In this document: one piece after another, positions 1 to 14,368 of the stretch
Layout of the letters: each line of letters opens with the position of its first letter
How positions within the stretch are numbered: the stretch's first letter is position 1
Notes under the pieces: model-generated
What the model saw: the letters and a program-made list of their open reading frames with translations, nothing else
Databases searched by the model: none
Told to the model about the DNA's origin: nothing
Source: Gammaproteobacteria bacterium
Lineage (GTDB): Bacteria; Pseudomonadota; Gammaproteobacteria; DSM-19610
Reading direction: 5' to 3'
Length of the DNA stretch: 55,823 bases
Assembly: GCA_011374975.1 (NCBI GenBank)
Contig: DRNU01000043.1
Span: 1-55,823 of the forward strand
Program-made: the position numbers and the translations under genes

Positions 1-2
1 AC

Positions 3-1643
3 CTGCATCAGTCCGTCTCCGGTTTTCTGGCACCTGCCATCGATGCGGCTGCCCTGCAGCGCACGGAGTCATTTGCCGAACAACTGCTTCTTAAGGCGCG
101 CGAACAGCGCACACTGGCCCTGCTGGTTTTCCTGGCCCTGTTCTGCGCGTTGTCTTTCTGGCTGATTAAACGCGTTGCCAGGCTGCAACAAACACTGGAT
201 TATTACGCGCAGCGCCTGGGTATTCATTTGCCACAGGCGCCCGGGGGCGATTCCATCGAGCGCCTTGGCAAGCGCCTGGTGCGCCTCAGCGAAGAAGTGA
301 TTGCCGAGACCTCGGCACTGGAATACCAGGCCCAGCACGACAGCCTGACCAATCTCCCCAACCGCCTGCTGTTGCTGGAACGCCTGGAAGTCGGCCTGCA
401 GCATGCCCTTGAGCAGGGTGAATCGTTGTCCCTGTTTGTCATGGACCTGGACCAGTTCAAGGAAGTGAACGATACGCTGGGCCATCACGTGGGTGACCGC
501 CTGTTACAGGAAGTCGGGCGCCGGCTGGTGGCGGTGCTGCGCTGTACCGATACCGTGGCGCGCCTGGGGGGCGACGAGTTCGCGGTACTGTTGCCCGGCG
601 CGGATATGCAGCACAGTCGTGCGGTCTGCCACAAGATCCTGACGGAGATGGACCGCCCCATCAAAATCGATGACCTGCTGTTGCGCGCCTCTATCAGTAT
701 CGGCGTGGCACTGTGCCCGACACATGGCCGGGATGCGAACCTGTTGCTGCGGCATGCGGATATTGCGATGTACGAGGCGAAGCGCAAGCACAAGGGTTTT
801 GCCGTGTATGCGCCGGAACGCGACGAACACTCGATCAGCCGCCTGGGCCTGTCGGGTGAGTTGCGTGAGGCTATCGATGACAATCAGCTGATGCTGGAAT
901 ACCAGCCCATGGTGGACTTCAAGAGCGGGAAGATTTCCTGTGCCGAAGCACTGGTGCGCTGGCAGCACCCGCAGTTCGGTATTCTCCCGCCGGAAGAATT
1001 TATCCCCACCGCCGAGCAGACCGGTGTCATCCGGCCGTTGACGCTGTGGGTGATCGACCGGGCGCTGGCACAGACCGCCAGCTGGACGCGGCAGGGGATC
1101 AATCTTCACATCAGTGTCAACCTCTCGGTACGCAGCCTGCAGGACCGCCGGTTGCCGGGGCAGGTGCAGAAGCTGGTGGACAGGCACGGTGTCGACCCGC
1201 GACACGTTATCCTGGAAATCACCGAGAGTGCCATCATGTCCGATCCGCTGACGGCACGTCGCGTCATGCGGCGCCTGGCCAATATGGGGTTCCACCTGTC
1301 GATCGATGATTTCGGAACCGGGTATTCCTCACTGGCCTATCTCAAACAGCTGCCGGTGGACGAGATCAAGATCGACAAGTCATTCGTCACGCGGATGGAC
1401 AGTGATGAAAACGACGCGGTGATTGTGCGCGCCACCATCGACCTGGCGCATAACCTGGGGCTGAAGGTGGTCGCCGAGGGTGTGGAAAGCAGCGATGTCT
1501 GGGAGTTGCTGGAGATGCTCGGTTGCGATACCGCGCAGGGTTATTTCATCCACCGGCCTTTCCAGGCGCATGAGCTGACGGGCTGGATTAAATCCAGGGA
1601 GTGCCGGCAGTCGCGCAGGATAACGCCGCTGCAGATGGCCTGA
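3..1643 (+). CDS. Membrane-bound GGDEF-EAL cyclic-di-GMP protein (5' end outside window)
   Basis: The 3' part of a gene that begins before the window; the reading frame is open from base 3. The visible part encodes the end of a probable periplasmic sensor region and a transmembrane helix (about residues 37-57 of the fragment). These are followed by a GGDEF diguanylate cyclase domain with an intact GGDEF motif (fragment residues 189-193) and an EAL phosphodiesterase domain with an intact EAL motif (315-317) and the loop DDFGTGYSS. Both catalytic signatures look complete, so the protein could make or degrade c-di-GMP; bifunctional proteins of this kind usually favour one activity. A TTG at 150 could be taken as a start, but the in-frame helix upstream shows the protein is longer. 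It stands alone, and a REP-like element follows the stop. Confidence 0.9.
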   Translation: MHQSVSGFLAPAIDAAALQRTESFAEQLLLKAREQRTLALLVFLALFCALSFWLIKRVARLQQTLDYYAQRLGIHLPQAPGGDSIERLGKRLVRLSEEVIAETSALEYQAQHDSLTNLPNRLLLLERLEVGLQHALEQGESLSLFVMDLDQFKEVNDTLGHHVGDRLLQEVGRRLVAVLRCTDTVARLGGDEFAVLLPGADMQHSRAVCHKILTEMDRPIKIDDLLLRASISIGVALCPTHGRDANLLLRHADIAMYEAKRKHKGFAVYAPERDEHSISRLGLSGELREAIDDNQLMLEYQPMVDFKSGKISCAEALVRWQHPQFGILPPEEFIPTAEQTGVIRPLTLWVIDRALAQTASWTRQGINLHISVNLSVRSLQDRRLPGQVQKLVDRHGVDPRHVILEITESAIMSDPLTARRVMRRLANMGFHLSIDDFGTGYSSLAYLKQLPVDEIKIDKSFVTRMDSDENDAVIVRATIDLAHNLGLKVVAEGVESSDVWELLEMLGCDTAQGYFIHRPFQAHELTGWIKSRECRQSRRITPLQMA

Positions 1644-1654
1644 TGAAAGCTGTA

Positions 1655-1727
1655 CTCGTCATGCCGGACCTGATCCGGCATCCGGGTTTTTAGCCTCGAC
1701 GGATTCCGGCCTGCGCCGGAATGACGG
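1655..1727. repeat. REP-like doublet: two short palindromes in inverted arrangement
   Basis: Two perfect hairpins lie 21 bases apart. ATGCCGGA (1661-1668) pairs with TCCGGCAT (1674-1681), and ATTCCGGC (1703-1710) pairs with GCCGGAAT (1715-1722). The outer edges are also inverted (GTCAT at 1658-1662 against ATGAC at 1721-1725). This is the layout of REP doublets (REPINs), which are dispersed palindromic repeats in proteobacterial genomes. It lies between convergent genes and could also stop or protect the two transcripts. Copy number cannot be judged from one window. Confidence 0.65.
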
Positions 1728-1749
1728 TAACTCAATAATGGCGGCAGCC

Positions 1750-3156
<1,407 letters not shown>

Positions 3157-3186
3157 TCACCAGACCGAAAATACATCAAAGGTTTT

Positions 3187-3214
3187 CTTTGCGTACTTTG
3201 CGCCTTGGCGAGAG
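3187..3214. repeat. Short intergenic repeat with TTTGCG/TTGGCG units
   Basis: Three similar units follow each other in the purB-acnA gap: CTTTGCG, ACTTTGCG and CCTTGGCG, ending in AGAG. I recall similar strings as dispersed intergenic repeats in other bacteria, but copy number cannot be tested here. Confidence 0.35.
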
Positions 3215-3231
3215 CCTAAAAAAAGCCGTTA

Positions 3232-5895
<2,664 letters not shown>

Positions 5896-5968
5896 TCAAA
5901 GCTCCCGTGACCCGGTTTCAAGTAAGCGCGCAATTATGGGCTATTTGAAAGGGGCTGGGTAGAGGGAC

Positions 5969-6058
5969 ATTTAATCGGGGTCAGAGCACATATTTCGCTA
6001 ATATTCAAAGTTCAGACGAGGAATATTAGCGAAATATGTGCTCTGACCCCAATTAAAT
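5969..6058. repeat. Near-perfect 38-bp inverted repeat with 14-nt loop
   Basis: The left arm is 5969-6006 and the right arm 6021-6058. They are reverse complements with a single mismatch (C at 5976 where the other arm predicts T), around a loop at 6007-6020. Each arm contains GGGGTCAGAGCACATATTT and a smaller nested palindrome (ATATT...AATAT). The GC-poor tips and the GGGGTCAGAG string recall ends and palindromes associated with Y1 (IS200/REP-associated) transposases, but there is no transposase gene here. It would form a long hairpin in the transcript running from hflD towards acnA. It has no U-tract, so it is not a standard intrinsic terminator. Confidence 0.85.
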
Positions 6059-6082
6059 ACGGTGCATTTGTGAGGTGATTTG

Positions 6083-6706
6083 TTAGATATGGGCGAGCAG
6101 TCGCCCGGCGCTTTCTACCAGTTTGCGCCGGCCCAGCACCAGCCCCAGCCGGGTCCCGCCGCACTGCCGCCACAGCACGGCGGAGCGCATGGCGGCCAGT
6201 AGCAGGGCGCGTATCTGGTTGGCGACGGCGGTGTCGGTGAGGCGGGCGGGATCGCCCTTGACCAGGATGCGGGGTTTCAGAGTGCTGATGGTGCAGCTGT
6301 AGGTGTCGGCGAAGTTGGCCAGCAGGTTGGGGTGGCTGACCGCGAAGTGTTCGCTCTGTGTCTGGGCGCGCCGGATGCCTTCTCCGAGCGCATCCATGAG
6401 GTCGGAGCGCTTGCTCAGTTTGCGTTCCAGGTGCAGCAGGGTGACCAGGTAGCGGCTCAGTTCGGTGTCCGGCTTCGGTGCGCCGCCGACCAGCTGGGTC
6501 TGTATCAGGCGCAGGCCGGTGGCTACGCCGCCGGCGCCCCCGTAGACAGCCTCGACGCTGTCCGCATCGATGAGCAGGATGCTGTTCAGGGTGGTCTGCA
6601 GGGCATCCACGTCACAGGGTTTGCCGTTGGCGCTGTTCTGCACCAGCCGCAAGGCCTGCAGGATGCCGGCGAAAGCCAGTGTGCGGTCGCTGTGGTCCGG
6701 GTTCAT
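6083..6706 (-). CDS. hflD: High frequency lysogenization protein HflD homolog
   Basis: An all-helical, peripherally membrane-associated protein of 207 residues (E. coli HflD has 213). In E. coli it binds phage lambda CII and influences the lysis-lysogeny choice; its native role is unclear. Recognition rests on the N-terminal pattern ([13 protein letters not shown], and [15 protein letters not shown] near residue 60) and on conserved placement immediately after mnmA. Its ATG overlaps the mnmA stop (ATGA, 6703-6706), so the two are translationally coupled. Confidence 0.9.
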   Translation of the reverse strand: MNPDHSDRTLAFAGILQALRLVQNSANGKPCDVDALQTTLNSILLIDADSVEAVYGGAGGVATGLRLIQTQLVGGAPKPDTELSRYLVTLLHLERKLSKRSDLMDALGEGIRRAQTQSEHFAVSHPNLLANFADTYSCTISTLKPRILVKGDPARLTDTAVANQIRALLLAAMRSAVLWRQCGGTRLGLVLGRRKLVESAGRLLAHI

Positions 6707-7782
6707 GTGGAGATCGTACCACCACCGAGGCAGATATCGCCGTCGTAGAAGACGATAGCCTGGCCGGGTGTGACGGCGCGTTGCGGCGTGTCAAAGCTGA
6801 CGCGCAGGAAATCGTCCCTGCATTCGACGATGTCGCACGCCTGGTCGGACTGGCGGTAGCGTATGCGCGCATGGCAGCGCAGCGGGGCCGGCGGCGCAGT
6901 GCCTGAAATCCAGTGCAGGTCTTTCGCTTCCAGCGCCGGTTTGAACAGGGCGGGGTGGTTGTTGCCCTGTGCGACGATGAGGCGGTTGTTGGCCATGTCC
7001 TTGTCGACCACGTACCAGGCCTCACCGCTGGTGGCGTGGATGCCGCCGATGCCAAGCCCCTGGCGCTGGCCGATGGTGTGGAACATCAACCCCTGGTGCC
7101 GACCCAGGCTGTCGCCTTCGACAGACACGATGTCGCCGGGCTGTGCGGGGATAAAGCGTTGCAGAAAGTCCTTGAATTTGCGTTCGCCGATGAAGCAGAT
7201 GCCGGTGCTGTCTTTCTTGGCGAAGTTGGGGAAGCCCTGCTGTTCGGCCATGGCGCGCACTTCCGGTTTGTGCAGTTCGCCCAGCGGGAACAGCGAGTGC
7301 GCCAGGGCGCGCTGGTTGAGACGGTACAGGAAGTAGCTCTGGTCCTTGTTGGGGTCGAGGCCTTTCAGCAGCCGGCACTGCGCGTCGCTGCGGTCGATGC
7401 GTGCATAGTGGCCGGTGGCGATCCGGTCTGCACCCAGGTCCAGGGCATAGTCGAGGAAGGCCCGGAACTTGATTTCCTGGTTGCAGAGGATATCCGGGTT
7501 GGGCGTGCGCCCGGCGCGGTATTCGTCCAGGAAATAGGCGAATACCCGGTCCCAGTATTCGGTGGAAAAACTGATGGTGTGCAGTTTGATGTCGAGGCTG
7601 TCGGCGACCGCGCGTGCATCGGCAAGATCCTGTTCGGCCGGGCAATAGTCATCCGCGTCGTCCTCGTCCCAGTTCTTCATGAACAGCGCCTCGACCTGGT
7701 AGCCCTGTTGCAGCAACAGGCTGGCGGCGACGGCTGAATCGACGCCGCCGGACAGGCCGACGATGACTTTCTGCCGGCTCAA
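6703..7782 (-). CDS. mnmA: tRNA-specific 2-thiouridylase
   Basis: Adds sulfur to C2 of the wobble uridine in tRNAs for Lys, Glu and Gln, using ATP and a Tus/IscS-type sulfur relay. The PP-loop SGGVDS is at residues 11-16. The catalytic cysteine pair is visible as Cys100 (in [12 protein letters not shown]) and Cys196 (in [10 protein letters not shown]). At 359 residues it has a normal length. The start overlaps the stop of the upstream Nudix gene by four bases and the end overlaps hflD, giving a tight nudJ-mnmA-hflD operon as in E. coli. Confidence 0.97.
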   Translation of the reverse strand: MSRQKVIVGLSGGVDSAVAASLLLQQGYQVEALFMKNWDEDDADDYCPAEQDLADARAVADSLDIKLHTISFSTEYWDRVFAYFLDEYRAGRTPNPDILCNQEIKFRAFLDYALDLGADRIATGHYARIDRSDAQCRLLKGLDPNKDQSYFLYRLNQRALAHSLFPLGELHKPEVRAMAEQQGFPNFAKKDSTGICFIGERKFKDFLQRFIPAQPGDIVSVEGDSLGRHQGLMFHTIGQRQGLGIGGIHATSGEAWYVVDKDMANNRLIVAQGNNHPALFKPALEAKDLHWISGTAPPAPLRCHARIRYRQSDQACDIVECRDDFLRVSFDTPQRAVTPGQAIVFYDGDICLGGGTIST

Positions 7783-8240
7783 CCGGTACTTCCCTGTGGC
7801 AGGTCGGTGAGCAGTTCCAGCGGGTAGCGCTGGCCGTCCAGGTAGTCGTCGAGGGATTTCAGTACCAGCGGGCTGCGTAACAGTTCGCTGCGGGAGCGGA
7901 TGTCGTCGTGCGTCAGCCAGTGGGCGGCAATGATATCCGCATCCAGCTCGCGCCGGGTGTCTTCAGCGTCGCATTCACCGCAGAAGGTGGCGCGCAGGTA
8001 AGTGTCATTTTTCTCCGCATTGCGCCAGCGGTAGATGCCGACCAGTGCCGTGGGCCGGAAGTGCCAGGCGGTCTCTTCCAGACATTCACGGATGGCGGCC
8101 TCGACCAGGCTTTCGTTGTCTTCCAGGTGGCCGGCCGGCTGGTTAAAACAGACCTGGCCGTGCACGTGTTCCTCGACCATTAAAAAACGACCCTGTCGCT
8201 CGGCAACGACAGCAACGGTGACTCTAGGCTTCCAGACCAT
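7779..8240 (-). CDS. nudJ: Nudix hydrolase, NudJ-like
   Basis: A small (153-residue) Nudix phosphohydrolase. The E. coli counterpart hydrolyses nucleoside tri- and diphosphates and thiamine-pyrophosphate precursors. The Nudix box runs from GHLEDNE through REC to LEETA at about residues 37-58. All acidic metal ligands are present, but the usual last glycine is alanine. The stop overlaps the mnmA start (ATGA), and the gene holds the same place as nudJ in E. coli, which supports the name. A good sigma-70-type promoter lies 45-80 bases upstream. Confidence 0.88.
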   Translation of the reverse strand: MVWKPRVTVAVVAERQGRFLMVEEHVHGQVCFNQPAGHLEDNESLVEAAIRECLEETAWHFRPTALVGIYRWRNAEKNDTYLRATFCGECDAEDTRRELDADIIAAHWLTHDDIRSRSELLRSPLVLKSLDDYLDGQRYPLELLTDLPQGSTG

Positions 8241-8292
8241 AAGTGTACTGATACTCTGGTAATTTAGTGATTTAAAGTATAAACAATTAGTT

Positions 8293-8321
8293 ATTTTATG
8301 TTATTGATGTGATTGTGTAAA
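8293..8321 (-). promoter_or_regulatory. Sigma-70-type promoter for nudJ-mnmA-hflD
   Basis: Read on the minus strand, a -35 TTTACA (8316-8321) and a -10 TAAAAT (8293-8298) are separated by exactly 17 bases. Each differs from consensus at one position. The start point would be near 8286, about 45 bases before the nudJ ATG. Confidence 0.55.
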
Positions 8322-8348
8322 AAAATGCTTTGTCTGTGCGTCATAGAC

Positions 8349-8376
8349 TTGACATTATTCGGGATGTCAATAAAGT
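8349..8376 (+). promoter_or_regulatory. Palindrome overlapping a possible promoter
   Basis: TTGACAT (8349-8355) and ATGTCAA (8364-8370) form a 7-bp inverted repeat with an 8-base spacer, the size of a typical dimer operator. Its left half is also a perfect -35 hexamer (TTGACA), with TAAAGT 16 bases later (8371-8376) as a weak -10. It could be an operator over a promoter for the gene at 8558; this is inference. Confidence 0.35.
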
Positions 8377-8557
8377 AGCACCATGACCACGCCACTTTGC
8401 GCGGGTTCGCCTCCGGTACCCCAGGCAGCAGTTGTTCTGGCCCGGGGAACCGGCAGAGTGTCAAGGCCATAATAATAACGCTGGAATTGCCCCGCGCAGA
8501 TTCTGGTTAAATCTATACATAGTATAAAACACGACGATCACGTGAGGAGGAGTCATC

Positions 8558-9475
8558 ATGCATAAAGTCGTAAAATCATTATTCCTGTCCGGTGCCTTAT
8601 TGGCGCTCTCGTTCGGCAATGCCTTTGCCGCCGAGGTTCTGAAGCCTTTTGTCCTGGGCTACAAGACCAATGGCGACATGCAGACCATCGCCGATGAAGT
8701 GAAGGGTAAAGTGGAATCTGCCGGCTTTGAAGTGGTTGGCACCTATTCCCCCTATGACGGCGCCATCGTCATTGCCATCACCAATGACGGGCTGAAAAAA
8801 GCCGCCGCCAGTTCTGATTTTGGCGGTTACGAAGCCGGCCAGCGTGTCACCGTTACCCAGGTGGGTGACGAGATCCAGGTCAGCTATTCCAACCCGGTGT
8901 ACTACGCCAATACCTACCGTCTGGAAGATACCTCCGGTGCGGAAGCCGCGCTGAAGAGCCTGCAGACCGCCCTCGGCAATACCGAGGCTTTTGGTACCGG
9001 CGAGAAGCAGCTGAGTGCTGCCGACCTGCGTAAATACCACTACATGTTTGGTATGGAGTACTTCGACGATCCCAGCGAGCTGGCTTCCTACGACAGCCAG
9101 GAAGAAGCAGTCGCTGCCGTTGAAGAAGGCCTGGCCAAGGGTCGTGGCGGTGCTACCAAGGTGTATCGCATCGACATCCCCGGCAAGGACGAGACCGTGT
9201 TCGGTGTTGCCCTTAATGACAGCGGTTGCAGTGGTGACGAGTACATCATGAGCCGTGTCGACAAGGCCCCTGTCCGTTCTACCGCCCACCTGCCTTACGA
9301 GATCCTGGTCTCCGACGGCGACGTCTATGCGCTGTATGCCCGTTTCCGCATTGCGATCAGCTGGCCGAACCTGCCTATGATCCAGAGCGACAGCGGTGCG
9401 ACTTTCTTCAATATCATGTGCGCACCTAACGCCATTGAAGAAGCACTGATCAACGCTGCTGGTGGCGAAGTCTAG
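8558..9475 (+). CDS. Secreted protein of unknown function (possibly DUF302-related)
   Basis: A 305-residue protein with a clear Sec signal peptide (MHKVVK, then a hydrophobic stretch, cleavage near residues 24-25 after NAFA). The mature part begins with a segment (roughly residues 40-110: helix, then SPYDGAIVIAITNDGLK, then a region rich in turns) that faintly recalls DUF302 folds, but I do not recognise the family with confidence. Two cysteines remain in the mature chain (in NDSGCSGDEY and FNIMCAPN) and could form a disulfide. Expression looks strong: AGGAGG seven bases before the ATG and a strong intrinsic terminator just after the stop, so it is probably a monocistronic, abundant periplasmic or exported protein. 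Neighbours (nudJ, icd) give no functional clue. Confidence 0.8.
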   Translation: MHKVVKSLFLSGALLALSFGNAFAAEVLKPFVLGYKTNGDMQTIADEVKGKVESAGFEVVGTYSPYDGAIVIAITNDGLKKAAASSDFGGYEAGQRVTVTQVGDEIQVSYSNPVYYANTYRLEDTSGAEAALKSLQTALGNTEAFGTGEKQLSAADLRKYHYMFGMEYFDDPSELASYDSQEEAVAAVEEGLAKGRGGATKVYRIDIPGKDETVFGVALNDSGCSGDEYIMSRVDKAPVRSTAHLPYEILVSDGDVYALYARFRIAISWPNLPMIQSDSGATFFNIMCAPNAIEEALINAAGGEV

Positions 9476-9506
9476 AAAAAAACCGGGATATTCCCGTTAA
9501 TTGAAA

Positions 9507-9536
9507 CCCCCGTGACCGCTGGTCGCGGGGGTTTTT
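9507..9536 (+). terminator. Intrinsic terminator after the secreted-protein gene
   Basis: CCCCCGTGACC (9507-9517) pairs with GGTCGCGGGGG (9521-9531), with one G-U pair and a 3-base loop, followed by TTTTT (9532-9536). A smaller hairpin (CGGGA/TCCCG, 9484-9496) lies just before it. Confidence 0.9.
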
Positions 9537-9538
9537 AT

Positions 9539-9566
9539 TTGTCCGTCTGCAAGCCTCTGGTACAAT
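9539..9566 (+). promoter_or_regulatory. Possible icd promoter
   Basis: TACAAT at 9561-9566 is a good -10. TTGTCC at 9539-9544 with a 16-base spacer is a weaker -35. It starts right after the preceding terminator, as expected for an independent unit. Confidence 0.4.
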
Positions 9567-9599
9567 CCCGCGTTCTTTCTTTACCAGCCAGGAATTCAC

Positions 9600-10856
9600 A
9601 TGGGTTACCAGAACATAGTCGTACCTGACCAGGGCGAAAAAATCACCGTCAATGACAACCTGTCACTGAATGTGCCGGATCAGCCGCTGGTGCCGTTCAT
9701 CGAGGGTGACGGTATCGGGGTCGATATCACGCCGGTGATGCGTGATGTGGTCGATGCGGCCGTGGAGAAGGCTTTCGGCGGCGACCGGAAAATCAGCTGG
9801 CTGGAAATCTACGCGGGCGAAAAGGCCAACACCGTCTATGGCGAGAACACCTGGCTGCCGGCCGAGACGCTGGATGCGATCAGGGATTTCGTCGTTTCCA
9901 TCAAAGGCCCGCTGACAACGCCTGTGGGCGGCGGTATCCGTTCCCTGAACGTAGCGCTGCGCCAGGAGCTGGACCTGTACCTGTGCCTGCGCCCGGTGCG
10001 TTATTACGACGGCACACCCAGCCCGCTCAAGGAGCCGGAAAAGACCAATATGGTGATCTTCCGCGAGAACTCGGAAGACATCTATGCCGGCATCGAGTGG
10101 GAAGCCGGCACGCCTGAAGTCAGGAAAGTGATCGAATTCCTGCAGCAGGAGATGGGCGTCAGCAAGATCCGTTTCCCGGATACGGCGGGTATCGGCGTCA
10201 AGCCGGTGTCCTCGGAAGGCACCAAACGCCTGGTGCGCCGTGCGCTGCAGTACGCCGTTGACCAGGAACGCGATTCCGTGACCCTGGTGCACAAGGGCAA
10301 TATCATGAAATTCACCGAGGGTGCGTTCAAGAACTGGGGCTATGAGCTGGCGAAAGAAGAGTTCGGCGCCACGGAGATCGACGGCGGGCCCTGGTGCTCG
10401 TTCACGAACCCGAACACCGGCAAGGATATTATCGTCAAGGATGTCATTGCGGATGCCTTCCTGCAGCAGATCCTGCTGCGCCCCACCGAGTACAGCGTGA
10501 TCGCCACCCTGAACCTGAACGGCGACTATATTTCGGACGCACTGGCGGCACAGGTGGGCGGTATCGGCATGGCGCCGGGTGCCAACCTGTCGGACCGGAT
10601 TGCGCTGTTTGAGGCCACCCACGGCACTGCGCCCAAGTATGCGGGCAAAGACCAGGTGAACCCGAGTTCACTGATCCTGTCGGCCGAGATGATGCTGCGC
10701 CATATGGGCTGGAACGCGGCGGCGGACCTGATCGTGAAGGGACTGTCCGGCGCTATCGCTGCAAAAACAGTCACCTACGACCTGGATCGCCTGATGGAAG
10801 GTTCAACCAAACTGAGCTGCTCCGGCTTCGGGCAGGCCATCATCAAACATATGTGA
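9600..10856 (+). CDS. icd: Isocitrate dehydrogenase (NADP+)
   Basis: Oxidative decarboxylation of isocitrate to 2-oxoglutarate in the TCA cycle. At 418 residues it is the E. coli-type homodimeric enzyme. The substrate loop [16 protein letters not shown] contains Ser115, equivalent to the serine that AceK phosphorylates in E. coli. [11 protein letters not shown] near residue 340 carries the Lys-Tyr pair typical of NADP+ specificity. The ATG at 9600 has AGGA seven bases upstream. No aceK is in the window, so phosphorylation control is only possible, not shown. Confidence 0.97.
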   Translation: MGYQNIVVPDQGEKITVNDNLSLNVPDQPLVPFIEGDGIGVDITPVMRDVVDAAVEKAFGGDRKISWLEIYAGEKANTVYGENTWLPAETLDAIRDFVVSIKGPLTTPVGGGIRSLNVALRQELDLYLCLRPVRYYDGTPSPLKEPEKTNMVIFRENSEDIYAGIEWEAGTPEVRKVIEFLQQEMGVSKIRFPDTAGIGVKPVSSEGTKRLVRRALQYAVDQERDSVTLVHKGNIMKFTEGAFKNWGYELAKEEFGATEIDGGPWCSFTNPNTGKDIIVKDVIADAFLQQILLRPTEYSVIATLNLNGDYISDALAAQVGGIGMAPGANLSDRIALFEATHGTAPKYAGKDQVNPSSLILSAEMMLRHMGWNAAADLIVKGLSGAIAAKTVTYDLDRLMEGSTKLSCSGFGQAIIKHM

Positions 10857-10867
10857 AGCAGGATAAC

Positions 10868-10899
10868 CGCCCTGCCGGCTCATCCGGGCGGGCAGGGCG
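10868..10899. terminator. GC-rich hairpin between convergent icd and cspD
   Basis: CGCCCTGCC (10868-10876) pairs with GGCAGGGCG (10891-10899), a perfect 9-bp stem with a 14-base loop. There is no T-tract on either side, so termination is only a suggestion from its place between two gene ends. Confidence 0.35.
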
Positions 10900-10923
10900 T
10901 GTCCGCAGTACGGCTTCCGGGTG

Positions 10924-11139
10924 TTACTCGGTCGCTGTCGCAAACATAATCTTGCTGGCTTGCAGTCCCTTGGGGCCGGTTGCCACGTCGAATTCGACGC
11001 GCTGACCTTCCTTGAGACTTTTATAACCATCCATCTCGATGGATGAGAAATGGGCAAAGATGTCATCGCCCCCTTCGTCCGGGGAGATAAATCCGTAACC
11101 CTTGGCGTTACTGAACCACTTTACAATGCCTGTCGCCAT
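10924..11139 (-). CDS. cspD: Cold-shock-domain protein, CspD-like
   Basis: A 71-residue single CSD protein that binds single-stranded nucleic acid. RNP1 (KGYGFI, residues 13-18) and RNP2 (DIFAHFS) are intact. It is divergent from clpS-clpA exactly as cspD is in E. coli, which is the reason for the symbol; the sequence alone would fit any Csp. In E. coli CspD is induced in stationary phase and inhibits replication. A long leader (about 130 bases) is predicted, common in csp genes. Confidence 0.85.
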   Translation of the reverse strand: MATGIVKWFSNAKGYGFISPDEGGDDIFAHFSSIEMDGYKSLKEGQRVEFDVATGPKGLQASKIMFATATE

Positions 11140-11274
11140 GACTTTCGATCCTCACTGCTCTTCTCGCTTCACTGCTTTTTCTTGGCGGTGATGCGGCTGA
11201 TTATTTTTACACAGCATCGTTTCACGCTCTGCGGCATGGAAACGATTCCTCCTCTCGCCTTGCGGCACAGAATA

Positions 11275-11302
11275 TTGTTAGTCCGACAACCAAATTAGTC
11301 AA
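11275..11302 (-). promoter_or_regulatory. Possible cspD promoter
   Basis: On the minus strand TTGACT (11297-11302) and TAACAA (11275-11280) are separated by 16 bases. The -35 is one base from consensus and the -10 is weaker. Confidence 0.35.
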
Positions 11303-11429
11303 GTATTCCGAAAGGCCGGGTTTGCGGGGCTGTTCGGGGAACCGGGCATGGCACTTGCTTGTTCCTGAAGCAGGTGTATCCTGTCATCAAAGTGCTGGTT
11401 TTCCGGCGCTCGAGTTGATTTAATTTGGT

Positions 11430-11435
11430 TATAAT
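11430..11435 (+). promoter_or_regulatory. Perfect -10 element six bases before clpS
   Basis: TATAAT ends six bases before the clpS ATG, so transcription from it would begin at or next to the start codon. No good -35 lies at the right distance (TTGATT at 11415 is too close), and no ribosome site precedes the ATG. Confidence 0.4.
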
Positions 11436-11441
11436 TGGTCT

Positions 11442-11762
11442 ATGAGTAAGGAGAACGGGAATTCTGACGATCATGGGCTTTCTCTGCTGGAGGCAAAGCC
11501 CAAGGTAAAGCGGCCCTCCATGTATAAGGTGGTGCTGCATAACGACGATTATACCCCTATGGAATTTGTGGTATTACTGCTGGAAGAGCTTTTCAGCATG
11601 CCCAGGGAGAAAGCGACGCAGGTGATGCTTCAGGTGCATACCCGGGGCAAGGGTGTATGCGGGGTGTTCACAAAAGATATCGCGGAAACAAAGGTAGCGC
11701 AGGTCAACGACTTTTCGCGCCAGAATAACCATCCGTTACTGTGCGCCATGGAGGAGGCCTAG
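11442..11762 (+). CDS. clpS: ATP-dependent Clp protease adaptor ClpS
   Basis: The N-recognin of bacteria. It binds proteins with N-terminal Leu, Phe, Trp or Tyr and hands them to ClpAP. At 106 residues it equals E. coli ClpS. The conserved core [19 protein letters not shown] (about residues 26-44) includes the Asn-Asp-Asp that contacts the N-terminal amino group, and [10 protein letters not shown] closes the fold. ClpA follows after 22 bases. The aat and bpt genes that create N-degrons are 3 kb downstream on the other strand. Confidence 0.97.
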   Translation: MSKENGNSDDHGLSLLEAKPKVKRPSMYKVVLHNDDYTPMEFVVLLLEELFSMPREKATQVMLQVHTRGKGVCGVFTKDIAETKVAQVNDFSRQNNHPLLCAMEEA

Positions 11763-11784
11763 ATCGGGCAATGAGGTAGTCAAG

Positions 11785-14046
<2,262 letters not shown>

Positions 14047-14048
14047 GC

Positions 14049-14063
14049 CGGCGCTGAGCGCCG
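14049..14063. terminator. Compact hairpin between convergent clpA and infA
   Basis: CGGCGC (14049-14054) and GCGCCG (14058-14063) form a 6-bp stem with a 3-base loop in the 26-base gap between the two stops. There is no T-tract, so a role in ending either transcript is tentative. Confidence 0.3.
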
Positions 14064-14072
14064 TGCCGGGGA

Positions 14073-14291
14073 TCAGCGTGCGCGGTAGGTGATACGGCCC
14101 TTGCTCAGGTCGTAGGGTGTCAGCTGAACTGTCACCTTGTCGCCGGTGAGAATGCGGATGTAGTGCTTGCGCATTTTGCCGGAGATATGTGCGGTGACCA
14201 CGTGTCCGTTTTCGAGTTCGACGCGGAACATGGTGTTGGGCAGGGTATCGATTACCGTGCCTTCCATTTCAATATGATCTTCTTTTGCCAC
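14073..14291 (-). CDS. infA: Translation initiation factor IF-1
   Basis: A 72-residue OB-fold protein that binds the ribosomal A site during initiation. The sequence is almost standard ([19 protein letters not shown] to [13 protein letters not shown]). The start codon is GTG at 14291. It lies downstream of bpt on the same strand, keeping the aat-infA order of E. coli, and converges with clpA. Confidence 0.98.
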   Translation of the reverse strand: MAKEDHIEMEGTVIDTLPNTMFRVELENGHVVTAHISGKMRKHYIRILTGDKVTVQLTPYDLSKGRITYRAR

Positions 14292-14368
14292 AAATAGTTA
14301 CTCGTGCCTGTTTGAATACAGCCGAGAAGTATAACTGATAGAAGTGGTTGTGGGTAGGCGGGTCTTGT

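Larger units (their letters stand above)
8241..8557. other. Divergent intergenic region between nudJ and the secreted-protein gene
   Basis: 317 bases without a convincing gene. The left half (about 8241-8340) is AT-rich and holds a minus-strand promoter. The middle has a TTGACAT/ATGTCAA palindrome. The right end has a possible -10 element (TATAAA, 8523-8528) and a very strong ribosome site (AGGAGG, 8545-8550) for the gene at 8558. Confidence 0.6.
11140..11441. other. Divergent cspD-clpS control region
   Basis: 302 bases without a gene. It contains a possible minus-strand promoter for cspD (11275-11302) and a perfect TATAAT directly in front of clpS (11430-11435). The remainder shows no structure I can name. 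Confidence 0.5.
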
